Below, piece after piece: positions 16,995-26,406 of a DNA stretch of 64,000 nucleotides. How positions within the stretch are numbered: the first letter of the stretch is position 1; each line of letters starts with the position of its first letter. Below the pieces are notes generated by a model. It did no database searches. It had not been told where the DNA came from and was given only the letters and a program-made list of their open reading frames with translations. The translations under genes and the position numbers were made by a program. The DNA comes from Gammaproteobacteria bacterium. Its GTDB lineage: Bacteria > Pseudomonadota > Gammaproteobacteria > Pseudomonadales > Azotimanducaceae. Where the stretch lies: contig JAPPAV010000026.1 in NCBI GenBank assembly GCA_026705345.1, forward strand, positions 25,500 through 89,499, in the 5' to 3' direction.

Positions 16995-19538
16995 TCAGAT
17001 GTCCAGCCCCAACTCGACCCAGAACAGTCGGCCCGACGTGAACCGGCGACGATCCGACAACCGCAAGGAGTTGGTGTCCACGACATCGTCCAGGAGGTTC
17101 TTGATCTCCAGGCGCACGAAGCCGCGGCTGTCGGCGATCAGGTCCGGGCGCCACTCGACCCGCGCGTCGAACGTCCAGTGACTGTCGAAGTCGAAGTCTT
17201 CGTAGATGTTGTAGCTACCCTCGCAATAGTCGATGTCGTCGTCGTCGCAATCGGCACCCGAATCGCGGGCTATGGTGCCGCCCCGGCGAAGTTTCGCGAA
17301 GTTGGACCACGTAAGGTTCCATCGGGCGAAGCTCGTCACCGTGTAGAAGCTCGTCGAGAACGGGACGTTGTAGTCCCACGGCGGTAGGTCGGCCTCACGT
17401 ATCAGGTCGCCGTTGTAGTAGATCAGGTCCGGGTCAATCTCCTCGTCGTAGGTGTCGGTGCCCTGGCGGGTAGCGTCCTTGTAGCCCAGGGAAACCGCGA
17501 AGGTGGTCTCCGTGGGGCCGAGGCGTAGCGATTCCGCGCTCGACAATCGGAGCCCCACGCTTTGCGTCGAACTGCGTCCCTCGTTGACGTAGGTGTAGTT
17601 GAATTCACGACACCGGGCATCATCCGGATCGAGGCAAAAGCGCGCCCGGTTGACACCGTCGCGGCTCTCGCGATTGACGAACTGCAACCCCACCGACGCC
17701 TTGCCGAGAGCCTGGGTCAAGCCCAGCATCCACTCGTCGGAATAGGGGGTGGACAGGTCCAAGTCGCCGGACCGGTCGACATAGACGAACTCGCGACGGA
17801 CGCTGCCGTTGGAGTTGAACTGGGTTCGTTCCCTCCAAGCGCTGATCGCATCGTTCAGTTTGTAGCGGAAGAAGCTGCGCCCGTAGTAACGGTTCAAACC
17901 CCCGACCACGACGGTACGATCATCGCCGAACACGTCGCGCTCCACCGAAAAGCGCGGGGAAAGATCGACATTGCCGAGGTAGTCGTTCCAGTCCACACGC
18001 ATCCCGAGGTTCAGCTGCCACTGGCCGATCGCCATCCGGTCCTCGGCATACAGGGCTGCCGATCCGTAGGTCAGTTCGACCGAGGCGGCAGTGAAGATCT
18101 GAAGGTCACGGAGGTACTCGTCCTCCGGGCCGCTAACGCCGTCGCCGTTCTGGTCCTGGCATCCCTCCCGGCCTTGGTCGCGCACGCACCAGTAGAGTTC
18201 GGCGACCACTTCCTCGGGACGCTCGTAGTAGCTGTCGGTGCGCTGCAGTTCGCCGCCCAGAACGATCCGGTGTTCAACCCCGCCAACCGTGCGCGGCGCA
18301 AACGTGAGTTTGGGCTTGACCGTCATCCGCGTTTGCGACTGTTCGGTGTCGCCGTAGGACCCTTCGAACTGCGCATCGGTCGCGCTTCCTTCTGCCGACT
18401 CGTGGTAGACGTACCGATTGTCTTCGCTATCGATGATGTCCCGCAGGCGGTCTAAGCCGATGGTGACCTCGAGCCGGCCCAGGGCCACAGCGGTTTCGAT
18501 GTCGATTGTGAGGCCGTTGCCATCGTGGGACTTATCGAAACGACCGTCGTAGGTGGTCGAGGTCAGCCCGTCGTGCCGGCGCCTGGCGTGGCGGAACGAA
18601 ACCCCGACGGCGGTCGCCCCGAGGTTGCCATCCACCTTGCCGACTATGTTGTCTATGACGTCGTCGTAGTCGAGGTACTGGGTCTCTCGGCGAGCGAAGT
18701 GATAGAACTTGTCGTAGCGTTGGGCGAACGTCGAGTGACGGCGTGAAACCGACAGGGAAAGTCCGAGGTCGCCAATGCCTCGTTGCACCCCCAGAACGAG
18801 CGAACTCCTGCGGTAGTCAGGGGTGTAGGCGGCCGTCCGATAGTCGTTGATGCCCACATCGTCTTCGGTGACGTGGAACTCCTCCCACTCGTCCCGGCGG
18901 AGGCTGTAGGCGATGGAGACCGTGTCTTCGCCGTCGTAGTCCTTGAGCTCGGCAGCAACCACGCCACCGGTGAAGCCGCCGTATTCCGCAGGCACGTTGC
19001 TGTCGTAGACCTCCACCGACTCGACAAGTCCCGTGTCGATGTAGTAACCCTGCGGCGAACTACCGCCCTGGATCTGCCACGGGCCCGGGGCATCCCAAAC
19101 GTCTTCGACGTCGGCCGGGTTCAGGTCGTTGGCCGTGTCGATGCCGTCGATCAGGAACGCGTTCTGGTAGAAAGGCTGACCGTGGATGGAAATCTCGGCG
19201 GGCCGTTGCACGGCCGTGCTGCCCGACAACTCGGCGTCGCGGGAGAAGTCCACCGCCGGATTGACGCGGAGCAGGTCCGCCAAGTTGGCTTCGCCACCGG
19301 GCATGCGCGATATCGATTCGGAATCGAAGCGGACGTGTCCGGGTTGGACTTCGATCTCCGCCGCTTCCACGAGAACCGGTACCTCGATCGCTTCCTCCTC
19401 GATCGCCGAATCCGCCTGCTCGTCGTCGACCTCGGTCGTGTCCGCGTCGGCAGCGCCGACGGACGCTGCGATCAGCAGCCCGAGAAGGGATAGTGCTGCA
19501 GTACAAAGCGCAGTTGCGCGTGTGTGCCGTGGATCCAT
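16995..19538 (-). CDS. TonB-dependent outer-membrane receptor
   Basis: This 847-residue protein has a signal peptide (LCTAALSLLGLLIAASVGAADA), a plug domain and a 22-strand barrel ending FWVELGLDI. The plug has INGQP-like ISIHGQPFYQNAFLIDGID and EVYDSNVPAEYGGFTGGV. A Cys-containing, Asp-rich loop reading DCDDDDIDYCEG lies near the C-terminus. The ligand is unknown. ATG 19538 is chosen because GGGAGAGG lies just upstream and a signal peptide follows. It leads an operon with its own energising genes, which suggests a dedicated uptake system. Confidence 0.92.
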   Translation of the reverse strand: MDPRHTRATALCTAALSLLGLLIAASVGAADADTTEVDDEQADSAIEEEAIEVPVLVEAAEIEVQPGHVRFDSESISRMPGGEANLADLLRVNPAVDFSRDAELSGSTAVQRPAEISIHGQPFYQNAFLIDGIDTANDLNPADVEDVWDAPGPWQIQGGSSPQGYYIDTGLVESVEVYDSNVPAEYGGFTGGVVAAELKDYDGEDTVSIAYSLRRDEWEEFHVTEDDVGINDYRTAAYTPDYRRSSLVLGVQRGIGDLGLSLSVSRRHSTFAQRYDKFYHFARRETQYLDYDDVIDNIVGKVDGNLGATAVGVSFRHARRRHDGLTSTTYDGRFDKSHDGNGLTIDIETAVALGRLEVTIGLDRLRDIIDSEDNRYVYHESAEGSATDAQFEGSYGDTEQSQTRMTVKPKLTFAPRTVGGVEHRIVLGGELQRTDSYYERPEEVVAELYWCVRDQGREGCQDQNGDGVSGPEDEYLRDLQIFTAASVELTYGSAALYAEDRMAIGQWQLNLGMRVDWNDYLGNVDLSPRFSVERDVFGDDRTVVVGGLNRYYGRSFFRYKLNDAISAWRERTQFNSNGSVRREFVYVDRSGDLDLSTPYSDEWMLGLTQALGKASVGLQFVNRESRDGVNRARFCLDPDDARCREFNYTYVNEGRSSTQSVGLRLSSAESLRLGPTETTFAVSLGYKDATRQGTDTYDEEIDPDLIYYNGDLIREADLPPWDYNVPFSTSFYTVTSFARWNLTWSNFAKLRRGGTIARDSGADCDDDDIDYCEGSYNIYEDFDFDSHWTFDARVEWRPDLIADSRGFVRLEIKNLLDDVVDTNSLRLSDRRRFTSGRLFWVELGLDI

Positions 19539-19875
19539 GGAGCCTCTCCCATTCCAATGGTGAAGGAACGCTCCCACGAGCCCACGCTGAACGTCCTTGT
19601 TCTCCGTACTCCGGGTAGCCGTTCGCCCGGCGAAGTTCCCCAAGAGTCGACCGACTAGGACTTCGGGAAGGAATCTCGTTCTTGTTGTGCGCAGTGTCCT
19701 CCCATGGGAAGCCGAAGTCAAATGTTAATGGTTTGCATTTGCCTTTAAGGCGCGAATTGCACGCGATGCGGAGCGCAGAGCCCATATCGACCATGGCCTG
19801 AGTCTGGCACGGTTCGGAGGCCACCCGCTGGACGCAGTCACGTAAGATGGTCCGCTTGCACCGGCAAAGCGATCG
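19539..19875. other. Divergent intergenic region, receptor / MFS exporter
   Basis: The 337 bases carry no gene I can support. The AT-rich part near 19719-19752 contains CAAATG and CATTTG arms with an 11-base spacer, which might be an operator or part of the receptor promoter. No clear Fur-like site was seen. Confidence 0.45.
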
Positions 19876-21216
19876 ATGGACGTCTTGCGACAGCCCACAA
19901 CGACCGATTCCTCGACCGAAACTCCGATCCGCCCGAGGGGTTTGGGGGGCCGCGCCGGCATGTTCCAGGCATTGCGTCTCCCCGACTTCCGGCTTCTTTG
20001 GATCGCCAACCTCGTGGTCTCGTTCGCGATGCAGATGCAGATGGTGGCCCGGGGTTGGCTGATCTACGACATCACCAGTTCGCCCCTGGCCCTCACCTGG
20101 GTCATGCTGTCGTTCATGCTGCCGTCCTTCGTGTTCTCGCTCTGGGGCGGCGTGATCGCGGACCGGGTGCGCAAGAAGCCGATCATGATCGTCGGCCAGG
20201 TCGTAAACGCCGCCGCGACGGTGGCATTCGCCATGATCGTCTATCGGGGCGATGTCACCTTCTGGCACTTCATCTACTTCGGTCTCTTCAACGGCGCAAT
20301 CATGTCGCTGTCGATGCCGGCCCGGGCCGCCGTCGTTCCCGAGATCGTGCCGGAGCGCATCCTGGTCAACGCCATGGCTCTGCAAAGCGCCACGTACTCG
20401 GCGGCGCGGGTGGCAGGGCCCGCCATGGCCGGCTGGCTGATTGCCTGGTTCGCGGGCAGCGATGCCAACGACTCGACGCACACATCCGCAGCCGCCGTCG
20501 GAATCGTGCTTTTCATCATTGCCGCCATGTACCTGGTCTCGGTGGTTGCGACGGCCCTGCTCCGCTACCAGGGCGATCCGACGCCCCGGCCCGACGCCAA
20601 GATACTCGACGACATTGCGGAAGGGTTCCGCTACATGAGCCGGGAACGGATCGTGCTCGGGCTCCTCGTCATGGGCATCGTGCCGATGATGTTCGGATTC
20701 GCGCCGTCCTCCCTCGCGCCCGTGTTCAACAAGGAGATCCTCGACGGCGACCCCGAGACGCTCGGCTACCTGATGACGGCGATGGGCGTCGGTTCGCTGG
20801 CCGGTTCGCTACTGCTTGCCCGGCTCGGCGACATCGGCCGCAAGGGCAAGGTCATGTTCGCATGCTGCTACGTCTGGGCGTTGGGCCTTGCCGGGTTCGC
20901 GCTGTCGCCCACCCTCGCCATCGCGGTGGCCTTCGGGATCTTCATCGGCATCTTCGGCTCGCTCGTCGGGTCGTTGAACATGAGCGTGGTCACGCTGGCC
21001 ATCGCGCCGGAGGTCCGCGGTCGCGTCATGTCGATCATGATGATGAGCTTCGGCATCATGCCGATCGGTATGATTCCCATTGCCGCGGCGGCCGAGTTCA
21101 TGGGCATCGCCCCTGCCCTGGTGGGAAGCGCGATCCTTCTGGCCGGGTCGATGGCGGCTCTGGGGTGGTGGTTCCCGGAGCTGCGCCGGATCGACAAGGG
21201 TCACGGCGGTGCGTAG
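19876..21216 (+). CDS. MFS transporter (EntS/MFS_3-like exporter)
   Basis: This 446-residue protein has about twelve membrane helices. LPDFRLLWIANLVVSFAMQM and GGVIADRVRKKPIMIVGQ are typical of the MFS_3 group that includes the enterobactin exporter EntS and macrolide exporters. It should sit in the inner membrane and export a small molecule by proton antiport. The stop TAG (21214-21216) is provided by a palindromic repeat (GGT GCG TAG). A later internal start is possible, such as the Met near residue 29. Confidence 0.88.
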   Translation: MDVLRQPTTTDSSTETPIRPRGLGGRAGMFQALRLPDFRLLWIANLVVSFAMQMQMVARGWLIYDITSSPLALTWVMLSFMLPSFVFSLWGGVIADRVRKKPIMIVGQVVNAAATVAFAMIVYRGDVTFWHFIYFGLFNGAIMSLSMPARAAVVPEIVPERILVNAMALQSATYSAARVAGPAMAGWLIAWFAGSDANDSTHTSAAAVGIVLFIIAAMYLVSVVATALLRYQGDPTPRPDAKILDDIAEGFRYMSRERIVLGLLVMGIVPMMFGFAPSSLAPVFNKEILDGDPETLGYLMTAMGVGSLAGSLLLARLGDIGRKGKVMFACCYVWALGLAGFALSPTLAIAVAFGIFIGIFGSLVGSLNMSVVTLAIAPEVRGRVMSIMMMSFGIMPIGMIPIAAAAEFMGIAPALVGSAILLAGSMAALGWWFPELRRIDKGHGGA

Positions 21217-21303
21217 GGGACGGGCTTGTCCCGACCCGCGACCTTGCGGCAGACCGACGCGGGCGACCGCGCGCCCTTCGGGCGCGTTAGGGTCGCCCCT
21301 ACG
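21212..21303. repeat. Palindromic repeat element, copy 6
   Basis: CGTAGGGGACGGGCTTGTCCC opens the element, with a mutated right arm of the first hairpin. The last 43 bases (21261-21303) form a nested palindrome: outer GGGCGACC/GGTCGCCC arms around CGCGCCC-TTC-GGGCGCG. These 43 bases are the exact inverted copy of 22255-22297. Confidence 0.88.
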
Positions 21304-21332
21304 AGCCTATCAACAGGAGGGTATTTGGCCAG

Positions 21333-21830
21333 ATGAGCAACGACGCAATCACCTACGTGACCGACGAGATGCGGGCGGCCCAAGGCCAATGGGGCGGTAC
21401 TCGCACGGCACCGCCCATCACGGAGACCGACATCCGGCGCTGGGCGATGGCGACCTACTACCCGCAGCAGCCGCCCCGGATCTACTGGGACACGGACTAC
21501 GCGGCGACGACGCACTGGAGCGGCATCGTCGCGCCCCCGGACTTCAACCCGTTCGCGTGGCCCGTGGAACGACCGCGCGGCGGTTCGCCCGGGCTCTCCG
21601 GCCGTCGACCCGACGGCAAGCCGCTCACCGGCATGAACGGCGGCCAAACAGACACGTACGGGATCCCGATGCGCGCGGGCGACATCGTCAGCGCCCGGAG
21701 TCGACTACTCGATTGGTGGGAGCGCGAGGGACGCCTAGGGCATACTCTGTACGTGCGCACGGAGATCGAGTGGCGCAACCAGGACGACGAACTCGTCCGG
21801 AGGCGGCTGTCGATTTCGATCCGTTACTAG
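21333..21830 (+). CDS. FAS1-like/MaoC N-terminal hot-dog dehydratase subunit
   Basis: This 165-residue protein matches the FAS1-like dehydratase domain, the N-terminal hot-dog half of MaoC-type hydratases. It shows PPITETDIRRWAMATYYPQ near the N-terminus, then IVAPPDFNPFAW. It would pair with the next gene, ten bases downstream, to form a two-chain enoyl-CoA hydratase or dehydratase. AGGAGGG precedes the ATG by about 11 bases. Confidence 0.82.
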   Translation: MSNDAITYVTDEMRAAQGQWGGTRTAPPITETDIRRWAMATYYPQQPPRIYWDTDYAATTHWSGIVAPPDFNPFAWPVERPRGGSPGLSGRRPDGKPLTGMNGGQTDTYGIPMRAGDIVSARSRLLDWWEREGRLGHTLYVRTEIEWRNQDDELVRRRLSISIRY

Positions 21831-21839
21831 GGAGCATCA

Positions 21840-22259
21840 ATGTCTATCGATTTCGACAACGTTCAAGTCGGGGACAAGCTTCCCGATTGGTCCCGGCGAA
21901 CGGGATTCGCGGAGTGGAACCGCTACGCGGCCGTCAACGAGGAGTTCGTGCCATTCCACATGGACGACGAGGCTGGCCGACGCGCCGGCAACGAACAAGG
22001 CGCGTTCGGCATGGGCAACCTGCGCTATGCCTACATCGTCAACGCGCTGCACGACTGGATCGGCGATGACGGCATCGTGCGCGAGGTCGGATGCCAGTAC
22101 CGGGCCATCAATCAGAAGAACGACGTGCTGACGGTCGTCGGCGAAGTCACCGAGAAGACGATTGCGGACGGCGAGAACCGCATCCGCCTCGACATCAACG
22201 TCCTCAACCAGGACGGCGGCGCGACTTGCCCGGGACACGCCGTCGTGGTGCTGCCGTAG
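21840..22259 (+). CDS. MaoC-like hot-dog hydratase subunit
   Basis: This 139-residue protein carries YAAVNEEFVPFHMDDEAGRRAG, a MaoC-type hydratase motif with the catalytic Asn/Asp and His positions. It hydrates or dehydrates an acyl-CoA thioester, probably with the preceding subunit. GGGAGC lies six bases before the ATG. The stop (CTG CCG TAG) comes from the palindromic repeat that follows. Confidence 0.85.
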   Translation: MSIDFDNVQVGDKLPDWSRRTGFAEWNRYAAVNEEFVPFHMDDEAGRRAGNEQGAFGMGNLRYAYIVNALHDWIGDDGIVREVGCQYRAINQKNDVLTVVGEVTEKTIADGENRIRLDINVLNQDGGATCPGHAVVVLP

Positions 22260-22297
22260 GGGCGACCCTAACGCGCCCGAAGGGCGCGCGGTCGCCC
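22255..22297. repeat. Palindromic repeat element, copy 7 (43-base nested hairpin)
   Basis: It is the exact reverse complement of 21261-21303. It supplies the TAG stop of the MaoC gene at 22257-22259 and ends ten bases before the ATG of the next amidohydrolase, so that gene has almost no leader of its own. Confidence 0.9.
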
Positions 22298-22307
22298 GTG
22301 AACTGCC

Positions 22308-23495
22308 ATGAGCTACGCGTCAACCGCAGCGCCGTCGGTGCCGGCCATACTTGACGCCGACAGCCACCTGATGGAGTTGCCCGACTTCCTGTCGCGGCAC
22401 GTCGAACGTTCGATGCGCGACCGCATTCCAACGCTGGACGAGATTCGCTTGGCGGACGTTGGCGAGCGGATGCGATCCTACCGAGATGCCCGGGAACATG
22501 CGCCGGAGACCGTCGCCGAGCTTGTGTCCCTGGGTGACCGATTAACCCGAGGGCCCAAGTGGCACGACGCCCTCGGCGCCTTCAACGGCCGCGAACGCGG
22601 CGTGGCTCTGGATCTCCTTGGTTTCGAACGTCAAGTGGTGTTCTCGTCGTTCAGCGCCACCAAGATATTCCTGCATCCGGACCCGGTCATAAGCCGGGCC
22701 ACCGCAGCCGCCCACAATCGCGCCATGGCCGAGTTCTGCGACGGCGACTCCCGCCTGATCGGCATCGCCATCGCGCCGTTGGACGAGCCGGACTCCGCCC
22801 TCGCGCTGATCGACGAGGCGCTTCAACTGAACCTCGGCGCGGTGTGGATTCCATCCCGCGCACCCGGCGGCCGTTCGCCTGGCCATCCGCTTCACGATCC
22901 GATCTGGCGAAAACTCGAGGAGGCGGGCACGCCGTTCATCCTCCACGTTGGCAGTTCATCGCTTAGCGTTCCGGACGAATGGATGAACGACGGCCAACCG
23001 GACCGCCGAAGCGCCCGCGGCGGCGTCGAAGTGATCGGCTCCAAGGACCTCACGGTGATCTTCCACTCCGCCCAGCGGTTCGTCTCGGTGCTCGTACTGG
23101 ATGGCGTACTCGAGAAATTCCCCAAGCTCATGGGCGGCGTCATCGAACTCGGGGCCGGCTGGGTGCCGGACACGATCCGTCGTCTAGACCACGCGGTGGA
23201 CATCTGGGCACGCGCCGAGCCGCACCTCGGCGAGTTCCGGCGCAAGCCCTCGGAACAGTTCCGGGAGCAACTGCGTTTCACCCCCTACCCTTTTGAAGAC
23301 GTGGGAGCGCTGATCCGAGAGTCGATGCCCGAGTTGTACCTGTTCTCGTCCGACTATCCCCACGCCGAAGGCGGGCGGGATCCCATCGGACGTTTCAACC
23401 GGGCGCTTGCCGGTATCGACAAGGCCGATCAGGCGCGTTTCTTCGCGGGCAACTTCCGGAACCTGTTCGGGTCCGGTAGCGGCGTCTCGGCTTGA
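22308..23495 (+). CDS. Amidohydrolase 2 family metal-dependent hydrolase (paralogue 2)
   Basis: This 395-residue enzyme has ILDADSHLMELPDFL at the N-terminus (the DxH-like metal site). FILHVGSS provides a barrel His and YLFSSDYPHAEGGRDP near the C-terminus the metal Asp. It belongs to the same superfamily as the protein at 9191 and is likely to act on an aromatic or cyclic acid derivative. No good ribosome-binding site is seen because a repeat fills the leader. The position inside a hydratase/acyl-CoA synthetase run suggests degradation of a ring or ester substrate. Confidence 0.87.
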   Translation: MSYASTAAPSVPAILDADSHLMELPDFLSRHVERSMRDRIPTLDEIRLADVGERMRSYRDAREHAPETVAELVSLGDRLTRGPKWHDALGAFNGRERGVALDLLGFERQVVFSSFSATKIFLHPDPVISRATAAAHNRAMAEFCDGDSRLIGIAIAPLDEPDSALALIDEALQLNLGAVWIPSRAPGGRSPGHPLHDPIWRKLEEAGTPFILHVGSSSLSVPDEWMNDGQPDRRSARGGVEVIGSKDLTVIFHSAQRFVSVLVLDGVLEKFPKLMGGVIELGAGWVPDTIRRLDHAVDIWARAEPHLGEFRRKPSEQFREQLRFTPYPFEDVGALIRESMPELYLFSSDYPHAEGGRDPIGRFNRALAGIDKADQARFFAGNFRNLFGSGSGVSA

Positions 23496-23512
23496 AGGCC
23501 GTCCGGTCCGTC

Positions 23513-24319
23513 ATGCAGATCCTCCTTACCGTCGTCGGCGCCTATATCGGCGTCTGCGCACTGCTATGGGCGTTCCAGGAAAAGCTGATCTTCCATCCGA
23601 AACCGGTTTGGGACCGGCCCCCGAACCCGCCCGCCGAGCCCATCGACATAGCCCGGCCGGATGCCCTCTTGCGCGGTTGGGTGGTCAATGCCGAGTCGGA
23701 CGGACCGCTCATCGTCTACTTCGGCGGCAACGCAGAGGAGGTGTCACGGAACGTTCCGAATTGGGCGGCGCGCAAGGCGACGACGATCCTGGTCAACTAC
23801 CGTGGCTTCGGCGACAGCACGGGCAAGCCCGGGGAAACCGCGCTGCGACGCGACGCGATCGCTGCGACGGATTGGGCGCGCACGCAGTATCCCGACCGGC
23901 CGCTCGTGCTCTTCGGCCAAAGCCTCGGCTCAGGCATCGCCATCCTGACCGCGTCGACGGTCAAACCCGATGCCCTGATCCTCATCAGTCCCTACCGGAG
24001 CGTCGAGAACATTGCCAAGCGTACGGTACCGTTCGTTCCCGTCCGGACCCTGCTTAGGCACCGATTCGATGCCGAGGGTGCCGTCGCCGACCTGCCGCGC
24101 ACGTTGGTCATCGCATCGGAACGCGACGAGGTGATCGGCTTCAAGGAGAACAAGGCGATGATCGACGCCATCACCGACGTTACCGAGGGGGTCGTCGAAC
24201 AGACGTTCCCCCTCCGCCACAACCAGTTCTTCAACCACCCGCCGGTCTGGCAAGCGGTGGACGAATTCCTAAAGACAATTCAGGACAGAGAAGACGATGG
24301 CCAGCCACCCGTTCCTTGA
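23513..24319 (+). CDS. Membrane-anchored alpha/beta hydrolase
   Basis: This protein of about 268 residues has an N-terminal hydrophobic helix (ILLTVVGAYIGVCALLWAF) and then an alpha/beta hydrolase domain. The nucleophile elbow is GQSLGSG, with SERDEVI and RHNQFFN supplying the acid and His. It resembles the BEM46/YqkD-type hydrolases. TTG at 23492 is an alternative start that overlaps the amidohydrolase stop. Its 3' end overlaps the following VOC gene by 23 bases. Confidence 0.83.
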   Translation: MQILLTVVGAYIGVCALLWAFQEKLIFHPKPVWDRPPNPPAEPIDIARPDALLRGWVVNAESDGPLIVYFGGNAEEVSRNVPNWAARKATTILVNYRGFGDSTGKPGETALRRDAIAATDWARTQYPDRPLVLFGQSLGSGIAILTASTVKPDALILISPYRSVENIAKRTVPFVPVRTLLRHRFDAEGAVADLPRTLVIASERDEVIGFKENKAMIDAITDVTEGVVEQTFPLRHNQFFNHPPVWQAVDEFLKTIQDREDDGQPPVP

Positions 24320-24686
24320 TCTCGTGCCCATGCTGATGTGCGAGGACGTGCAGGCGTCCATCCGCTTCTATACGGACGTACTCGGTTTCGAGGTCAAGGG
24401 TCGCATGGACGACGTCGGCGCCACCGGCTTCGCAAGCCTAAGGAACGGCAAGGCGGCCGTCATGCTGGCTAGTCCCACGTACGTCCCCCAGGGAAAGAAG
24501 GTCGACGGGTGCTTTCCGCAGTCGAACTACTATTTCTACGTCGCCGACGCCGAGGGGCTGCGCCGGTCGATCGTCGACAAGGGATGGGAGGCAACCGAGT
24601 GCGTGGACCGGTTCTACGACATCAAGGAGTTCGAACTCGTCGATCCCGACGGCCACGTGCTAGTCTTCGGCCAGGACATCCAGTAG
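24297..24686 (+). CDS. VOC family (glyoxalase/bleomycin-resistance fold) protein
   Basis: This 129-residue protein has the VOC pattern: LVPMLMCEDVQASIRFYTDVLGF at the start and FELVDPDGHVLVFGQ at the end. Such proteins bind a metal or a small ligand. It starts inside the end of the alpha/beta hydrolase gene and is followed after about 72 bases by the acyl-CoA synthetase. The reaction is unknown. Confidence 0.85.
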   Translation: MASHPFLDLVPMLMCEDVQASIRFYTDVLGFEVKGRMDDVGATGFASLRNGKAAVMLASPTYVPQGKKVDGCFPQSNYYFYVADAEGLRRSIVDKGWEATECVDRFYDIKEFELVDPDGHVLVFGQDIQ

Positions 24687-24758
24687 TCGACATTGCCGGT
24701 CAGCCAAGACGCGTCGAGTTTCGTAAACTTGGCGTGGAACAACGCGACTAGGAACCCC

Positions 24759-26399
24759 GTGACCTTCAATCTCGCTACCGTCAACGAAGCCGTCGCAGAA
24801 GCGGTGGCGGATCGCGAAGCCATCGTCTTCAGAAACCGGCGCATCACCTACCGGCAACTGACCGAGCGCACGCGGCGTTTCGCCAATTTCCTCATCGGTC
24901 ACGGGTTCGGGACGCATACCGAGCGCGAGGCACTGGCGGACTGGGAGTCCGGGCAGGACCACCTCGGAATCTACCTCTACAACGGCAACGAATACCTCGA
25001 AGCCATGGTCGGCGCGTTCAAGGCACGCGTCGCGCCGTTCAACGTCAACTACCGCTACGTCGACGAGGAGCTTCTCTATCTGCTGAACGACGCGCGTACC
25101 AAGGCGCTGGTCTTCCACAGTTCGCTGTCTGAACACGTCGCGGCCATTCGCGACCAGGTACCGACCCTGGAGGTGTTGATCCAGGTCAACGACGAACCCC
25201 GGCCGTTGTTGGAAGGTGCGGTCGAGTTCGAATCGGCCTTGGCGGGTTCGAGTCCCGACAAACCCGACCGCGACTGGAATCCCGAGGATCTCTACATCCT
25301 CTACACCGGCGGGACCACGGGGATGCCGAAGGGCGTGTTGTGGACGCAAAGCGATATATTGGTCGCGAGCCTGGGGGCGCGTCGCACCAACGGCGAGGTG
25401 ATCGACAATCTGGAGGGTTTCGTCGCCCGGGCGCAGGCCAGCCACCGCAAGACGTTGCCGGCACCGCCGTTCATGCATGGGGCCGGCCACTGGAGTTCGT
25501 TCCAGGCCTTCCACACCGGTGGCACCGTCGTGATCCAGGACGAGGTCAAGCGTTTCGACGCCGCCGACGTCGTCCGGTCCATCGAACGCGAGGGTGTCAA
25601 TATCCTCATGCTGGTCGGCGATGCCTTCGGCCGTCCCCTGGTGGACGCGCTTCGCGAGTCGGGCGCGACGTGTCCGACATTGCGCAACGTCATCACCGGC
25701 GGGGCGATCATGACCGCGAAGCTAAAATCGGAACTGATCGACATCCTGCCCCACGTCAACATCATCGACACCGCCGGATCCTCGGAGACCGGTGGTCAGG
25801 CTTCCCACACCAGCAACGCGAAGGTCGGTGCCGCAACCGGCAAGTTCAAGCTGTCGCCCCACAACGCCGTGCTGAACGAGGACATGACGCGCATTCTGGA
25901 ACCCGGTCACGACGGCCTCGGCTGGTGGGCACGAGCCGGCAACATCCCGCTGGGGTACTTAGGGGACGAAGACAAGACGCGCCGGACGTTCCCAGTCGTC
26001 GACGGCGTGCGGTACTCGGTGCCGGGCGACAAGGTGCGCCTGCTCGACGACAACACGTTGGAACTGCACGGCCGGGAATCGGTTACCATCAATTCAGGCG
26101 GGGAGAAAATCTTCGCCGAGGAGGTCGAACACGCCATAAAGCACCATCCGGACGTCTACGACGCCGTGGTGTCGGGGCGACCGTCACAACGGTGGGGCAA
26201 CGAGGTGGTGGCCATCGTCCAGACCAAGGGCGGCCTCAAAGTGACCGAGGAGAGCCTGTTGACCGAATGCGCCAAGCACATCGCGCGCTACAAGCTACCG
26301 AAGGCGTTCGTCTTCATCGACGAAATACTCCGCAGTCCCAACGGCAAGGCAGACTACCGCTGGGCGAAGGAACAGGTGGCACCCGCCCCGGGAGACTGA
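24759..26399 (+). CDS. Acyl-CoA synthetase (AMP-binding family)
   Basis: This 546-residue enzyme activates a carboxylic acid to its CoA thioester with ATP. The P-loop YTGGTTGMPKG, the TAGSSETGG block, GRESVTINSGGEKIF and the C-terminal catalytic Lys in SPNGKADYRW are all present. I take GTG at 24759 because AGGA lies upstream and the protein then begins VTFNLATVNEAVAEAV, the usual start for this subfamily; a TTG at 24693 would add 22 residues. The substrate is not clear. Confidence 0.9.
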   Translation: MTFNLATVNEAVAEAVADREAIVFRNRRITYRQLTERTRRFANFLIGHGFGTHTEREALADWESGQDHLGIYLYNGNEYLEAMVGAFKARVAPFNVNYRYVDEELLYLLNDARTKALVFHSSLSEHVAAIRDQVPTLEVLIQVNDEPRPLLEGAVEFESALAGSSPDKPDRDWNPEDLYILYTGGTTGMPKGVLWTQSDILVASLGARRTNGEVIDNLEGFVARAQASHRKTLPAPPFMHGAGHWSSFQAFHTGGTVVIQDEVKRFDAADVVRSIEREGVNILMLVGDAFGRPLVDALRESGATCPTLRNVITGGAIMTAKLKSELIDILPHVNIIDTAGSSETGGQASHTSNAKVGAATGKFKLSPHNAVLNEDMTRILEPGHDGLGWWARAGNIPLGYLGDEDKTRRTFPVVDGVRYSVPGDKVRLLDDNTLELHGRESVTINSGGEKIFAEEVEHAIKHHPDVYDAVVSGRPSQRWGNEVVAIVQTKGGLKVTEESLLTECAKHIARYKLPKAFVFIDEILRSPNGKADYRWAKEQVAPAPGD

Positions 26400-26406
26400 C
26401 CGACCC

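Noticed and set aside
19719..19741. Possible Fur or other operator near the receptor promoter
   Set aside because: The arms CAAATG/CATTTG do not match a Fur box, and the distance from the start codon is large; too weak to list as a site.
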